DNA of 64,000 bases, taken from positions 982,753 through 1,046,752 of the forward strand of contig JAIWWG010000001.1 of the NCBI GenBank assembly GCA_025435555.1. Direction: 5' to 3'. The position numbers were made by a program, and so were the translations under genes. The notes beneath the pieces are model-generated. The model worked only from the letters and a program-made list of their open reading frames with translations. It had not been told where the DNA came from and did not search any database. How positions within the stretch are numbered: position 1 is the first letter of the stretch; each line of letters opens with the position of its first letter. This stretch comes from Chytriomyces cf. hyalinus JEL632. Taxonomy: Eukaryota > Chytridiomycota > Chytridiomycetes > Chytridiales > Chytriomycetaceae. Positions 34,419 to 45,951 of this stretch are shown one piece after another.

Positions 34419-35778
34419 ATGGTGTTTTGGAGCAAGAAGCAACCGACTCCGAAGCCGCTGTCCAAACCAACAGCGCAGACACTTGCTTCCATCGACGATA
34501 AGGTGATCAGCCTCTCTCTCCCATTCCTTCATGTGGACCGCACGCATCTGATTTGCTTTAAACAACAGACACTGCTGGAGCTCGAACGGGAATGCCGGAC
34601 AAGACACAAGCAAAACATTGCGCAAACCGTTGGATCTGCGGGACGAGTCTTGTCAAAGTCACCCATTGCGGTGGCATCCATTGCTCGATCTGGCCTCGCC
34701 ACCTCAAAAACATTTGTTGAGCATGACGAGATCTTGAAGGAAGTTAAGCGGCGCGGCCTGACTCCGCTCGAGCAGCTATCCAGCGAGAATCTGTACGTCA
34801 TGGTGGCAGGACAACTTGGTAAAAAAACATTCATCTCTTTGCTTTTGTGTCTCAGTGGGGGTACTTAAATTTACAAAAACATGCATGCCCTTCCCTCACT
34901 CAGTCGCTGTCGCAGTTGGGCACAAAATGGGAGAAAAGATTGCGCACGGTGTTGTCGAACCAATCATCACCCGATTCGGCGGAATCGCTGTGGAACGAAT
35001 GACGCAAAAGTTTACCGAGCAAGTAGTGGAACAAGTCGCGGAAAACGTTTTGAGCTCTGCCGCAATCAACGCGCATAGACCTGTTGACCCTTTCTCTGCT
35101 ACTCCTTCAAGCTCTGCGACCGCCTCTGCCGCTGGTGGTGCAACTGCGGGATCTGCAGCTTCGACACCGGCTGCGGGATCTTCGCGATCAAGTATTTCCC
35201 TAACAACCGCTGTGTCGGTTGCAAATGCAGCAATGTTAATGGGAAGAAAGACGATCGTTGGTGTCTCGAATACCGTGTTTAAAAAATCTGCTGCCGCTGA
35301 AACTGGCAGCAGCAGCAGCTCCGGCAGCTCTAACCCGCTCCACATCGTAAACTCGGTTCAATCCCAGCATTTCTCGGGTCAATGGGTTGGTATAGGAGAG
35401 GAACTCGAAATCGCTGTTGAAGACAACTTTTTGGATGAAAACGACATTCGTGTGCTCAAGAACAAGTTGGCTGCCATGCCCGAAATGGACGACGCGGGGC
35501 ACACGAAAGTAGCGCAAGTCGTTGCTCGGTACCGCATGAAATTCTCCTTCCAGTTTAGAGCGCACGAGTTTTCAGGCGAAAATATGGTCGACAACTTGTC
35601 TGTCAACGGGGTTATCGATGATCAGGGAACGAATGTCGATTTTGCAGAGATGGTGATTGCCCCGGATGGCCAGGAGGTGGTTGTTTCGTACGTGGGCAAG
35701 ATTAGTGGGGGGTTAATGATTGGCGAGTGGGTTTCCTCGGACGGACGGAGTGGGCTTTATCGCTTGAAGCATGTGTAA
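34419..35778 (+). CDS. SPIAV/GEW-family protein B (unrecognised family)
   Basis: Exons 34419-34502, 34569-34818 and 34904-35778 give 402 residues starting MVFWSKKQPTPKPLSK. The conserved N-terminal region has LELERECRTRHKQNIAQTVG, SKSPIAVASIARSGLATSK, HDEILKEVKRRGLTPLEQL, LYVMVAGQL and VGHKMGEKIAHGVVEP. A Ser/Ala-rich linker (about residues 165-240) follows. The C-terminal domain has FSGQWVGIGEELEI, ARYRMKFSFQFRAHEFSG, ENMVDNLSVNGVI, FAEMV, VVVSYVGKISGGLMIGEW and SSDGRSGLYRLKHV. No signal peptide. The GQL...AVAVGH stretch could be a buried or membrane-associated helix. It is followed 69 bp later by paralogue C in the same orientation. Function unknown. Confidence 0.8.
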
Positions 35779-35847
35779 ATAAAGTATGGTGAAATACAGT
35801 TCAAGAAGGAAAAGTGGGTGGACAGATTTGCAGGAAAATCTCTCAGC

Positions 35848-37188
35848 ATGAGGGGGTCCATGAAACCCGCGTCCAAGGGTGACTACAAGCGCTTCGACGA
35901 CTACACTCTCCTCCGAATGGAGCAAGAATCTCGCAAGAAGCATAAAATGTCTGTCGCCAAAGCGGTGGGTGCAGCGGCCAAAATTCTCTTCAAATCACCC
36001 ATCGCTGTCTTTGGAATCGCCAAAACTGGCTTCAAGGCTCATCAGACGTACATGGATCATGATGAAATCTTGGATGAAATCAAACTTCGGGGGCTTAAAC
36101 CTTTGGAAGCAGAGCCACAAGAAAGCATTTATGTCATGGTTGCGGGGCAGCTTCTCGCCGTTTTTATTGGGCACAAGCTCGGTGAAAACATGGCAAATTC
36201 GTACGTGGAGCCTCTGATAACGCGCTTTGGCGGTGCTGCCGTTGAAAAGATGTCAGAGAAGGTACGACTTGTCATAACACCCTCTTTCAACACCAAAAGT
36301 AAACAACGCCAATCTCATTAGCTCACAGAACACATTGCCGAAGAAGCTTCCGAAAGTATATTCAGCAATCTATTCGCAAAAGCGCACTTGCGCCCAAATT
36401 CCGCCAACCAAGCCACCACCACTGCTGGACAACCGGCCACACAACGCCCCAACTCTGCAAACTCTGCAAACTCGAGCAATTCTCATTTAAGTTCTAGACC
36501 CGCATCAACGCGACCAACTTCAGCCCATTCAGCTTCATCAGAAGTCACCGCACCCGACGCCAATGGCGGCCACCCAGGAACTTTGAAACCATCACGGTCC
36601 GCAACGTCCCTTGCTGCCTTGAAAGAAATGGCAACTTCTGTGACAGCCTTTGGTGTCTCCAAGGCCACAGAAATGGCTCAAAAGTATCTTTCAAAGCCGT
36701 CAGTCACGTCAGCGAGCTTACAAACCATCAGCCCTACGTACAGCGGCGAATGGACTGGCTTTGCCGAGGAACTGGAAATTGTGGCGGTTCAAGGGACAGA
36801 CTCTGACGATGACCACTCGAAACAAGACTTTGGCGTCCATGCTTTGTTCTTGAAGTTGTCGGCGGGTGTCACACAGCTGGAGCGTACTGCAAATGGTCAG
36901 AAGAAGGAAGTAGTTTGCATTGCGCGTTACCGGATGCGGTTCTTGGTTCAGTTTGAGGGCAGTCGTGTTACTGGTAAAAACATGGTCGATGACTTGGCAA
37001 TTGTAGGACAAGTCCAAGACGCGCAATCCCATTTTTACTTTACAGAAATGGCAAAGGAGTCTACTGGGCAAGAGATAACAGTGTATTACCAGGGTGGGGT
37101 GGTTAATGATGAGTTGGTTGGGGAGTGGGTCGCTTCTGACAAGCGGCAGGGGCTTTTCCGTCTCGGCCGAAGCGAGAAAATTAAGTGA
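35848..37188 (+). CDS. SPIAV/GEW-family protein C (unrecognised family)
   Basis: Exons 35848-36261 and 36322-37188 give 426 residues starting MRGSMKPASKGDYKRFDD. N-terminal region: LLRMEQESRKKHKMSVAKAV, FKSPIAVFGIAKTGFKAHQ, HDEILDEIKLRGLKPLE, IYVMVAGQLLAVFIGHKLGE and VEPLITRFGGAAVEKMSEK. The linker is rich in Asn, Ser and Thr (RPNSANSANSSNSHLSSRP). C-terminal domain: YSGEWTGFAEELEIV, ARYRMRFLVQFEGSRVTG, KNMVDDLAIVGQV, YFTEMA, TVYYQGGVVNDELVGEW and DKRQGLFRLGRSEKIK. It is closest to B and is a tandem duplicate of it. The linker diverges fully while both end domains are kept, which argues that both are functional. Confidence 0.8.
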
Positions 37189-37982
37189 ACAGTATTCTCA
37201 GCTAGCTTTAAATAAACTCAAAAGTGGTCAATCATTGTGAGGAAATATTCTGAACGTATTGCTGAGCTGCACTTACCACATTTGGATAGTAGGTTGTCAA
37301 GGGATCGCATGTGTTATGGTGGATGAGATCAGGATCACAACAAATTTTTGGGGGGAGACTGCTAATATGGGGCTGAATCTGCTCATCGGAACATGACAGA
37401 ATATGGAGACAGTCTTCCATTGTCATTTTTATAAAATTACGCGTTGACATGTCTTTGCAAAGACTCAGTGTCCAACCAAGATGCTCTGTGGATGGTGACA
37501 CTGCTAAAGCAAGATGTGTATAAGCCATTCTTGCGTTATGAGGTTCCGACTTTTTTTTTCAGTGGTAATGAGTTCCTATTTTTTCAAGGACAATAAGGTT
37601 TGTATGTCAGTTGAGTTGGTTGAAATATTGTTTTTTATCATTTCAGTTCCTGTTACTGCACTTTAGGGTCCATTCCACCCTAACATTGCATTCCCACACT
37701 CATATTCTTGCCTAAAACTCTGTCTTTCTCCCATTGAAAAGCAGTTACAAGATAAGAACACTGATGCAAAACGAACCATATGAAGTTTCCAGCAATAAGT
37801 TCTTTGACAGGAGTGTCAGCAGGTAGAAACCCTGGAGCTGCTGGGCCAACTGGAGAATCAGACAACAGAAACAACATTCAAAATGTCAAAGCAGTACACA
37901 TGCTGATTCAAGTTTGCATTTCACAGACAGGGACCATTCTGGAGATCATTACCAGCAAAAATAATTGTCTCAAAAAGGCACT
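37189..37982. other. Region between family gene C and the retroelement
   Basis: 794 bp. An ATG-initiated minus frame at 37232-37528 (98 codons, MAYTHLALAVSPSTEHLG) has no recognisable feature and may be transposon-derived. The rest is AT-rich and noncoding as far as I can see. Confidence 0.35.
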
Positions 37983-38177
37983 TGTTGTTGAGTTTTGTTT
38001 TGAAGAGAGCAGTGTTTATTCGTCCGAATATGCCGTGTTAAATACTTAAAGTAAAGTCCGATGAAAATGTAATAATAAAAATCAGTGGCGAATGAATGAC
38101 AACAAACAATCTCATGAACCACCCAAGTGCTGCCCGACAATCTCATGAGCGGGACACTGACGCTGGGGATTCCAACA
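37983..38177 (-). repeat. 3' LTR of the copia element
   Basis: 195 bp, bounded on the element strand by TGTTGGAATCC (at 38177) and CTCAACAACA (at 37983), i.e. 5'-TGTTG...CAACA-3' inverted ends. Immediately upstream on the element strand lies the polypurine tract GGGTAGGGGGAG (about 38178-38190), the usual plus-strand primer position. AATAAA on the element strand near 38014-38019 could be the polyadenylation signal. The pol frame reads on into the LTR. No matching 5' LTR was found in the window. Confidence 0.8.
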
Positions 38178-39520
38178 CTCCCCCTACCCGGCGACGCTAG
38201 TCTCCAACCCATCGTGGCTCGGAACCTCTCGAACTCGCTTGGTCCTTTCGACTTGGTAAGTCCATCTGCCTTCTGATCTTTGGTAGGTATGAACACTAAC
38301 TCGATGTTATGTTCCTTGATGGCTTCTCTCACAAATGTGGTCTTCCCAACCATGTGTCTTGTATGGTCGTTGATGATGGTGTTTCTGCTCGAAGCTATGG
38401 CCGCCTGGTTATCCTCATAGATGATGGTCTTGATACCCAAGACACCCAAATCGGTAAGTAACTCTCTTAGCCACATCACCTCCTTGATGACATCTACTAA
38501 CGCATTTACTTCTGCTTCCATTGATGATAGTGCTACCAACTTCTGTTTCCGGGATCTCCAGCTGACTAGGTTCCCTCCGATGAATACTGCATGTCCACTC
38601 ACTCTGTATGCTCCCTCGCTGAGATAGCTAGCATCGACCCACGCCTCGATTGAGTTCTCCTTTCCAGTCCTGTACGTTAGTTCCAGTCCTTTTGTGTTCA
38701 CCAAGTACCCGGTTAATCGTTTCAACGCTGTCCAATGCAGTTCTGTTGCTTTTGATGCGAATCGCCCCAGGTAAGCTGTTGCGTATGTTATGTCAGGTCT
38801 TGTAGATACTGACGCATACATTACTGCACCCAACAGGCTCCTGTATTGTTCCATTGTTGATTCTGCTGTTTCATCTGGTAGTTTGATTCCGGTTTCCAGT
38901 GGCGTCCGGTACTTTGTGTTTTCCAGCTTGTATCGTTGTCCAATCAATTGGATGTAGCTCTTTTGTTGAAAGCTCGCCTTGCTGCCCTTCCAGTCGTACT
39001 TGATAACCAATCCAAGTAAGGTATGTATCTCCCCCATAAACTTGACTTTGTACTTGTCGACTAAGTGTCCTTCCACCCATTTTCGTAGTTCTTCGTTGTT
39101 CGTGGCGACTAAGATATCATCCACGTATAAGGTAATCAGCAACTTGCTCCCGTTTCTTTGAATTCTGAATAATCCTGGATCTGACACCGACTGTTTGAAT
39201 CCAATGATAACCAATGTTCCCTTAAATTCCTCGTTCCACAGGTAGCCTCCTTGCTTCGTTCCATAAAGCCCTTGCAAGAGCCTTAGCACGTGTCGCTTTC
39301 GATCAATTTGTGGGTCCAAGAGTTCGTAGCCATCTGGGATCCAGATTACGACATTGAAGTCCATCTTCGAGTTAAGGTAAGCTGTTACGACATCCATTTG
39401 TGTGATGTGGTACACCTTTGCTAACAAAACACTTAATACTTTGATTGTCGTAGATCTTACCACAGGTGCGAATGTCTCATTGTAGTCCACTCTTTCCACC
39501 TGGGTGAATCCTTGAACCAC
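38150..39520 (-). pseudogene. Copia reverse transcriptase and RNase H region
   Basis: Long open frame beginning at LVVQGFTQVERVDYNETFAP (the conserved VQGFTQ...Y.ETFAPVV start of copia RT). The catalytic YVDDILVAT box is present. RNase H follows with EAWVDASYLSEG, GNLVSWRSRKQKLVALSSME (SSxEAE-like) and YEDNQAAI. The frame upstream is closed by a TGA at about 39536, and the RT N-terminal part (WKAAILDELNSLVENGTWEV, TKWVHKQK) continues in the same frame to about 39760. Apart from the stop, the catalytic residues look intact. Confidence 0.88.
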
Positions 39521-40210
39521 AAGTCAAGATTTGTATTTCTCAAATACTCCTGCTGCATTCTTCTTCTGCTTGTGCACCCACTTAGTGTCTGCAATATTTT
39601 CAGTAGGTTCCTTCCTCAGGTCAATCACTTCCCATGTCCCATTTTCGACTAATGAGTTTAGCTCATCCAGGATTGCGGCCTTCCATTTCGCAGCATCGTC
39701 CCTTTCCAGAGCCTCTGCAATCGATCTTGGTTCTTCTGTTATTGCTGAAAATGTGTAAGTCGCTTTTCACTGTCTTCCACTTTCAATGATGTTTGACTGA
39801 TCGACTGATGAATTAATGTCTTTTGCAGCAATCTTGTTTCTTGGTTCGATCACTTGTTGCGTTTGGTCTGGTATGGCTGTCTTTGATCTTGGTGCTTGGA
39901 CTTGTGATAGCTGTCTTAGGATTTTGATTGGTGATGGGCTGCGGGGTTCTGCTTCCTCGTCTGAGTCTCGGTTTACTGGTTCCGGCGTGTGTTGCCTCTG
40001 TGGTTAGGTTGCTTCTCGTTGTTCTGGTGGAGGGTTTCTTGCTGTTGGTTGTCTTGCCGGTTCAGCTTGTTCGTCTTTCTTGTCTTCGGAGTCTGAGAGT
40101 AACTCAGGTAGCTCATCACGTGGTGTCTCTGCGTCGGAATCTTGATCTTGCTTGGAGAACTTGACATGGATGGATTCGAAAATTCTGCCGTTGCTGGTTT
40201 CTTCCAGTAA

Positions 40211-41698
40211 TTACCCTTTCCCCTTGATTCCTAGGACCCTACACTGAACTCCCTTGCTGTCTAGCTTTCCGCGCTTATGTCCATTGACGTACGCCACACA
40301 TTTTTCCCCGAATCGCCTCATGTATTTCAAGTTTGGCTTCTTTCCCGTCATGGCTTCGATTGGAGTTTTGCTGCTGGTTGTTGATCGTGTTGGGCATCTG
40401 TTCCTGATGAAGACTGCCATCGCAAGTGCGTATATCCAGTAGTTCTCTTTGTCCATCTTTGCATCTGCTAACAATGTCCTGCACATTTCTACCACGGTAC
40501 GGTTCTTTCTTTCTGCGATCCCATTTTGTTCTGGTGTGTACGGTGTTGATACATTGTGTTTAATTCCATTTGCTTTGCACCACCTCATGAACTTGCTGTT
40601 GATGAATTCGCCTCCTCTGTCGGACACAATTGACTTCAATTTGTGGTTATACTGAGTTTTGATCAATTTGATGATGTCAAGGATTCCTTGAAGTGCGTCA
40701 CTTTTCTTTCCTAGGATCTTCGCGAACGTGCATCCACTTCTGGTGTCTGATACCATGAGGACTGGCGTTCCCTTCACAAAGGTAAGATCTAGGTTCAATT
40801 CTTCTCCAGGTATTTCAACTTTCTCTGATTTCTCCTTTCCGATTTTCCTAGTGGCTTTTGATTCCATGCATGTGCTGCAGTCTCCGAGCTCATTGTCCCC
40901 CAGTGTTATCCCGTCAGCTTGTTCGCATAATTTCCGTAGGTCTCCCGCATTCAAGTGGCCCATGAGATGGTGAGCTTCCTTCATTGTGAGTTCCCTGTTC
41001 ATTGATGACTGTGATGTTAATCCAACTGCGTTTTCCTTCAAGGTGTAGAGTCCTTCATGGATATCAGTGGCATGGAGGATGATCTTCCTGTCTATCGAGA
41101 CTGAAGTGCCCTTTTTGTTGAAGTTCACAGTTGCACCTTTCATGCAGAGCGCAGAGATTGACAGGAGGTTCACTGATAGTTCAGGTACGTAGAGAACCCC
41201 TGTGATTGTGATTGTTCCATCCTCACGAATTAAGTCAACAGCTCTTACTCCCATGATTTTGAACCGGTCACCGCTTGCTGCCGTGATTTTCCTGAGGTTG
41301 TCCTTGACTGTTAGATTCTTGATGATTTCCTTGTCGCCTGTCATGTGGTTGCTTGCACCAGAATCCAGTATCCAGTCGCCATCTGCTGATTTGATTTTTG
41401 CTGCGGTGAGAACATAGTTTCTTGATTTGTTCACTTGGTTTGCTTTCTTCTCATCACTATGCTTTTCTTTTTGCTTTGGTCCTTGGCCTTCCTTGTCGCC
41501 ACCTTTGCCCCAACAATCCGTCTTTTTGTATGACAGTGTTGAGGTGGAAAATGTGATCGAAGCTATGCTGGGCCTGGTTTTGGCAAGTGACACTGGTGAA
41601 GTCGGGGTTGTTGAAGCTGAGCATTTGTGGGGTTTGTATGTGGGTCGTATGGAAGTCTCGAGAGTGTTTGTGGCAGATTTGACGTAGTATGTGGACAA
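40211..41698 (-). pseudogene. Copia protease and integrase region
   Basis: Protease motif WILDSGASNHMTGD near 41330-41375, preceded by a damaged zinc knuckle (KKTDCWGKGG). Integrase has the zinc-binding HLMGHLNAGDLRKLCEQ with CSTCMESKA, and a DDE core: DLTFVKGTPVLMVSDTRSG (first Asp), IVSDRGGEFINSKFM (second Asp) and TPYTPEQNGIAERKNRTVVE (Glu). The frame ends after GIKGKG. The homologous continuation NYWKKPATAEFSNPS lies in another frame, showing a one-base shift. Confidence 0.88.
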
Positions 41699-41740
41699 TC
41701 AGAAGATGTGGGAAGTCATGACCTTTCTGGATGGACATCT

Positions 41741-43121
41741 GGATGCCATTTCTATAAAACTAAATCAACATCAAGAAGGAGAAGAGATGGAAAATAATGG
41801 GGAAAAAGGTTGAATGAGGAAAAGAGCTTGGACAGGGAAAAGAGCTTGGATGGGCAAAAGAGCCAGGAACAAATCAAGGGGTTGAGGATTGGGGATCCTG
41901 TACATACATAGTTGAGGAGTTGAGGGCCATTAGCAGAAGAAGCATGAGGTATTTCTTAAGAGATGGTTTGTTATGGAGGAGAGGTGATGAGACATGGGAG
42001 CATCTGTTTGAATTTCTATGAGGCCTTTCTACCAAACTTTAACACAGCAACTGTTAGTTGTGTGCACAGCCAGATCAGAGATGTCGGTACAAATGGTGGT
42101 GGCACGCAGTACGAGGGTTTGTGACTTGAGGACTAGGTGCTACAACGATGATTTTGGTCTAAGAAGATGTTTATTTGCCTTGTGGAAGCTCTACCATTTA
42201 TACCCTTTGGAATAGAACATGAAAGAATCACTTATGGGTGGAAAATCGTGGGTATCTCCATGGTTTTCTATTTTTTCACGGTAGAAATTATAAAGAACCG
42301 AGATGGAAATCCCCCGAACGTCCCCAAAGACTGTTGGGCCTTTACCAATCCAAAAAGTTACGATTTGAATAAGAAACTATCCAACCAACGTCCAAAGTGC
42401 ATATGACTGTATCCTTGGACCTCTGACGGGGACTCTCCCACCTGGGCAGGGAGCCATGGGTCCAAGTGACGGTGTACAGGTAAGCAGCGCTGCCTGCTGT
42501 CCATGTACGTTTCAGCGTGTCAGTTTGACTGTGGTGTACTAACTTTGAACTTTGCTTATGCAAGATCTAGGTCCTCAAGTGCCGCCTATCCAGGCTCAAA
42601 CCTTCGTTTCAACTACACAAGCTATGTACTGGTGTGTTTCTGCCGAATGCTTGGTGTTGCAGGTAGTTTGGCTTAGTACTGTTGGTATTCTCTAGAGTGA
42701 TAGAGTCTGACACCTTATGACGACTTGGTGAGGGTGTCATGTGATGGTGTGTTATCGTGGTGGATCGTTTAAGGTCCCAACTTTGTGTAAATAAAGCTTT
42801 ATTGGGGTCTTGGCAGTATGCCTCACAACTTCTCATCCAGTGACCATAAATAGCCGTGGATGGCACGTGGGTGCTTGTAGGACTTGGCAGATGTGCCAGA
42901 GACCTGTGTGTGTGATCGACGGTGTGTTACCGTCCCCGTGGCTTGTCTATATTTACACGAAGTCGTGTGTATTTCACGTCTTTGTTACGTATGGGGTCTG
43001 CAGGTGCTCAAACACCTGTTTCCCACATCTTCATGCATTCCAGAGATTTTGAGCTCTCCTTTATGTTGAGTACATGAGGAGACCGCTGGTCCACCTTGAC
43101 CAGGATCCGCAACAAACGTGA
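41741..43121. other. Repeat-derived sequence without recognisable genes
   Basis: About 1.4 kb. It starts with three degenerate copies of a ~17 bp unit (GGAAAAGAGCTTGGA) at 41817-41870. A 7-bp inverted repeat TGACACC/GGTGTCA occurs at 42708-42739, and AATAAAGCTTTATT at about 42790. Short open frames on both strands have no clear motif. Position between two retroelement remnants suggests decayed transposon DNA. Confidence 0.4.
41817..41870. repeat. Short degenerate tandem repeat
   Basis: Three imperfect units of GGAAAAGAGCTTGGA(C/T) and (GGCAAAAGAGC) in a row. Confidence 0.6.
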
Positions 43122-43853
43122 TTACTGGTTGAGAGTGCTTGATTTAACAGTAGAGTGGTCATTGGCTTCATGGGGAGCTGCTTGACTGGTGGGTTTGCTG
43201 GAAAACTTGGAGTTCTTTCTGGCAGGTGACTTAGACTGGATGTTGTGGGACTGGGAGGAGCATTGAGGGGAAATTTGGGCTTGGCATTGGGCTTCAGTGG
43301 TTTCAAGGGCTTGGGTCATGGTCACGATATATCCAAACAAATTTTGAATCCATTTTCAGTATTCATCCCAGGTCATAGTGTATCGATCAGATTCAGGCAG
43401 TTGTCTCCAGATCATGCAAGCATGCTTCATGAGTCCTAAGGAAGTGAACTGAATGTAGGTAGGTTGTCCAGTGTGTGTAACCATAGATAGAGATAGAGCA
43501 AAATTGTGCAGGTGGCAGATTTCCAAAGAGCATTTGCGGTAGTCATCAAAAAGGGGTTTGAAGTCAGAGGCTTATTCTTCACCATTGAATGGAATTGGTT
43601 TGATTGATGGCATCTTGAAAAGTGGTGGAGGTGTGGTTGGTGTAGTGTCTGGAGTTGAACGTTGAGGCAGCAGTGTGCTGTTTTGAGGTGGTACCAAGGC
43701 AGCAGGTTGCAGCTGAAAGAGTTGATGGCAAAGTTTGGCGATTTCATTCTGTAGGAACCACTGGTGTTCCATGAGTTGCGTGACAGCAGCAGTCAGTTGA
43801 GGGAGTTGGTCCATGGTTACAGGAGGTCTTGGAATAGCAATGTGAGTGGCCAT
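43122..43853 (-). pseudogene. Retrotransposon gag remnant
   Basis: One minus-strand frame reads MATHIAIPRPPVTMDQLPQL, QLMEHQWFLQNEIAKLCHQL, FKMPSIKPIPFNGEE, then a TAA, FKPLFDDYRKCSLEI, MIWRQLPESDRYTMTWDEY, a TGA, and KWIQNLFGYIVTMTQALE. The helical leader followed by PIPFNGEE and a W...Y...W core is typical of retrotransposon gag (Ty3/gypsy-like). Both stops lie in otherwise continuous coding sequence, so they are point nonsense mutations. No zinc knuckle, protease or polymerase of the same element was found downstream; the match to a particular gag family is tentative. Confidence 0.65.
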
Positions 43854-44153
43854 GTTGAAATCAGTGTTGTGTTGAGATGGCAGCTTGCTCAGCTTGAGGA
43901 AGCAGAGGACTTGGATTGGGGATATTTCCGATGCTACCAAATGATACGGAATTGGGCTCAGTTATTCAGGATGTGGAAGATTCTGTTGATTCTTTATTGA
44001 GAAGGTGGAGTTTTTACAGTTTGTTTTCAAGGGAAGGTTCTGGAAGCTTTAGCGGTAAGGGAATTTGAACCATAAGAGAAATAGATGGAAATAAAAAGAA
44101 CACTAGGAAATTATCAGGGTAAATTGAGAAGAGCCTATTTTGAACCTAATCAT
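43854..44153. other. Spacer between gag remnant and LTR-like sequence
   Basis: 300 bp, AT-rich, no gene seen. It would be the leader of the gag-bearing element if the 44154-44360 sequence were its LTR. Confidence 0.35.
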
Positions 44154-44360
44154 TGTAACGTAAATAACCCTGACTTCCAGAGTCTTCGAAACCCTGACTT
44201 CCAAATTCTAACCTGTCATTTCTTTTAATCACCTTTCGATCTCTTTCTTCGACATTCCAAGAATACGGGTATAAAAGACCTTCCTCTGATCTACAATAAA
44301 GAACATCTTATCCTCGGAATATTCAAAAACTTGCTAATAATATGAGCTCATTCCGTCACA
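44154..44360. repeat. LTR-like sequence immediately upstream of tRNA-Leu
   Basis: 207 bp bounded by TGTAACG (44154-44160) and CGTCACA (44354-44360), near-perfect terminal inverted repeats. On the plus strand it contains GGGTATAAAAGACC (TATA-like, about 44267-44280) followed by CAATAAAGAAC (polyadenylation-like, about 44295-44305), the usual order in an LTR. It ends 8 bp before the tRNA. Whether it is a solo LTR or belongs to the adjacent gag remnant is unresolved, because the gag runs on the minus strand while the promoter-like signals are on plus. Confidence 0.55.
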
Positions 44361-44368
44361 ATTATCAT

Positions 44369-44451
44369 GGGCAGATGGCCGAGTTGGTCTAAGGCGTCAC
44401 GTTAAGGCCGTGATCTAGTAATAGGCGTGGGTTCGAATCCCACTCTGCTCA
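44369..44451 (+). tRNA. tRNA-Leu (anticodon AAG)
   Basis: Type II tRNA without intron. The acceptor GGGCAGA pairs with TCTGCTC, with discriminator A. The D arm is GCC...GGC. The anticodon stem TCACG/CGTGA encloses TTAAGGC with anticodon AAG (codons CTT/CTC via A34-to-inosine). A long variable arm (TCTAGTAATAGGCGT) and T arm GTGGG-TTCGAAT-CCCAC follow. B box GGTTCGAATCC is intact. A T-rich stretch after 44453 could terminate Pol III. Confidence 0.93.
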
Positions 44452-44819
44452 GTTTTGTTCTTTTCCAGATTAGCTGCCATTCCGTTCACTCCTTTGTTCC
44501 TTTGCGATGCATGATGGCTCTCAACAGTTTCCGTACCGCATGCATTGGCTCAACATTAATTTTCCTTTCGCATCAGCCCCAATGCAATCAAGCACTTGTG
44601 TCTGATACAGGAGAAGGAACACGACGGACGGTGGTCTTCACTTCAATTTAAACGCACGATACTGAGATGCGAGCAACAGTTTTAAAGCAAGTAACGTTTC
44701 AGGCAGTGAACATTGAGTCTGCATTTATCAGGGAATTGTTCAGACAGTTACAGCAGTTTTATTCGCAACGTTTGTTTGGTATATGCAAGTCGATTTTTCG
44801 CTAAAGAACATTCCAGCGT
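44452..44819. other. Intergenic region tRNA-Leu / histone H4
   Basis: 368 bp holding the tRNA terminator (GTTTTG) and the H4 3' region. An open frame at 44427-44651 overlaps the tRNA and is not credible. I see no metazoan-type histone stem-loop. Confidence 0.4.
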
Positions 44820-45767
<948 letters not shown>

Positions 45768-45951
45768 TTTTAAGCGCTGTTGTTTGTGTTGCTGTTGTAA
45801 TAAATAATCGGGGATATAAATACCTGTGAGCAATGTTCGATAGTGCCCTTATTTTGACCATCAACTATCGTCACTGGAATGAATATCGACACCTCCAACA
45901 CACATAAATCGAGATGAAGGTGAAGTCGCAATATCGCCGGTCTATGCAGAG

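Larger units (their letters stand above)
37983..41740 (-). mobile_element. Ty1/copia retrotransposon, 5'-truncated and degraded
   Basis: Order on the minus strand is zinc-knuckle remnant, aspartic protease, integrase, reverse transcriptase, RNase H, polypurine tract, LTR. Integrase before reverse transcriptase defines copia. The gag region and 5' LTR are missing beyond about 41740. Lesions include a frameshift after GIKGKG at about 40211 and a nonsense codon at about 39534-39536, where KYKS*LVVQGF stands for the family's arginine before LVVQGF. Several stops occur between 39770 and 40210. The element is therefore non-autonomous. Confidence 0.9.

Noticed and set aside
41457-41738. Minus frame of 93 codons overlapping the copia protease start
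   Set aside because: It is an out-of-frame reading of the same zinc-knuckle/protease segment; the homologous frame is the one ending at 40211.
43122-44360. Joining the gag remnant and the LTR-like sequence as one element
   Set aside because: TATA and poly-A-like signals of the LTR run on plus while gag is on minus, and no primer-binding site is visible, so a single element is unproven.
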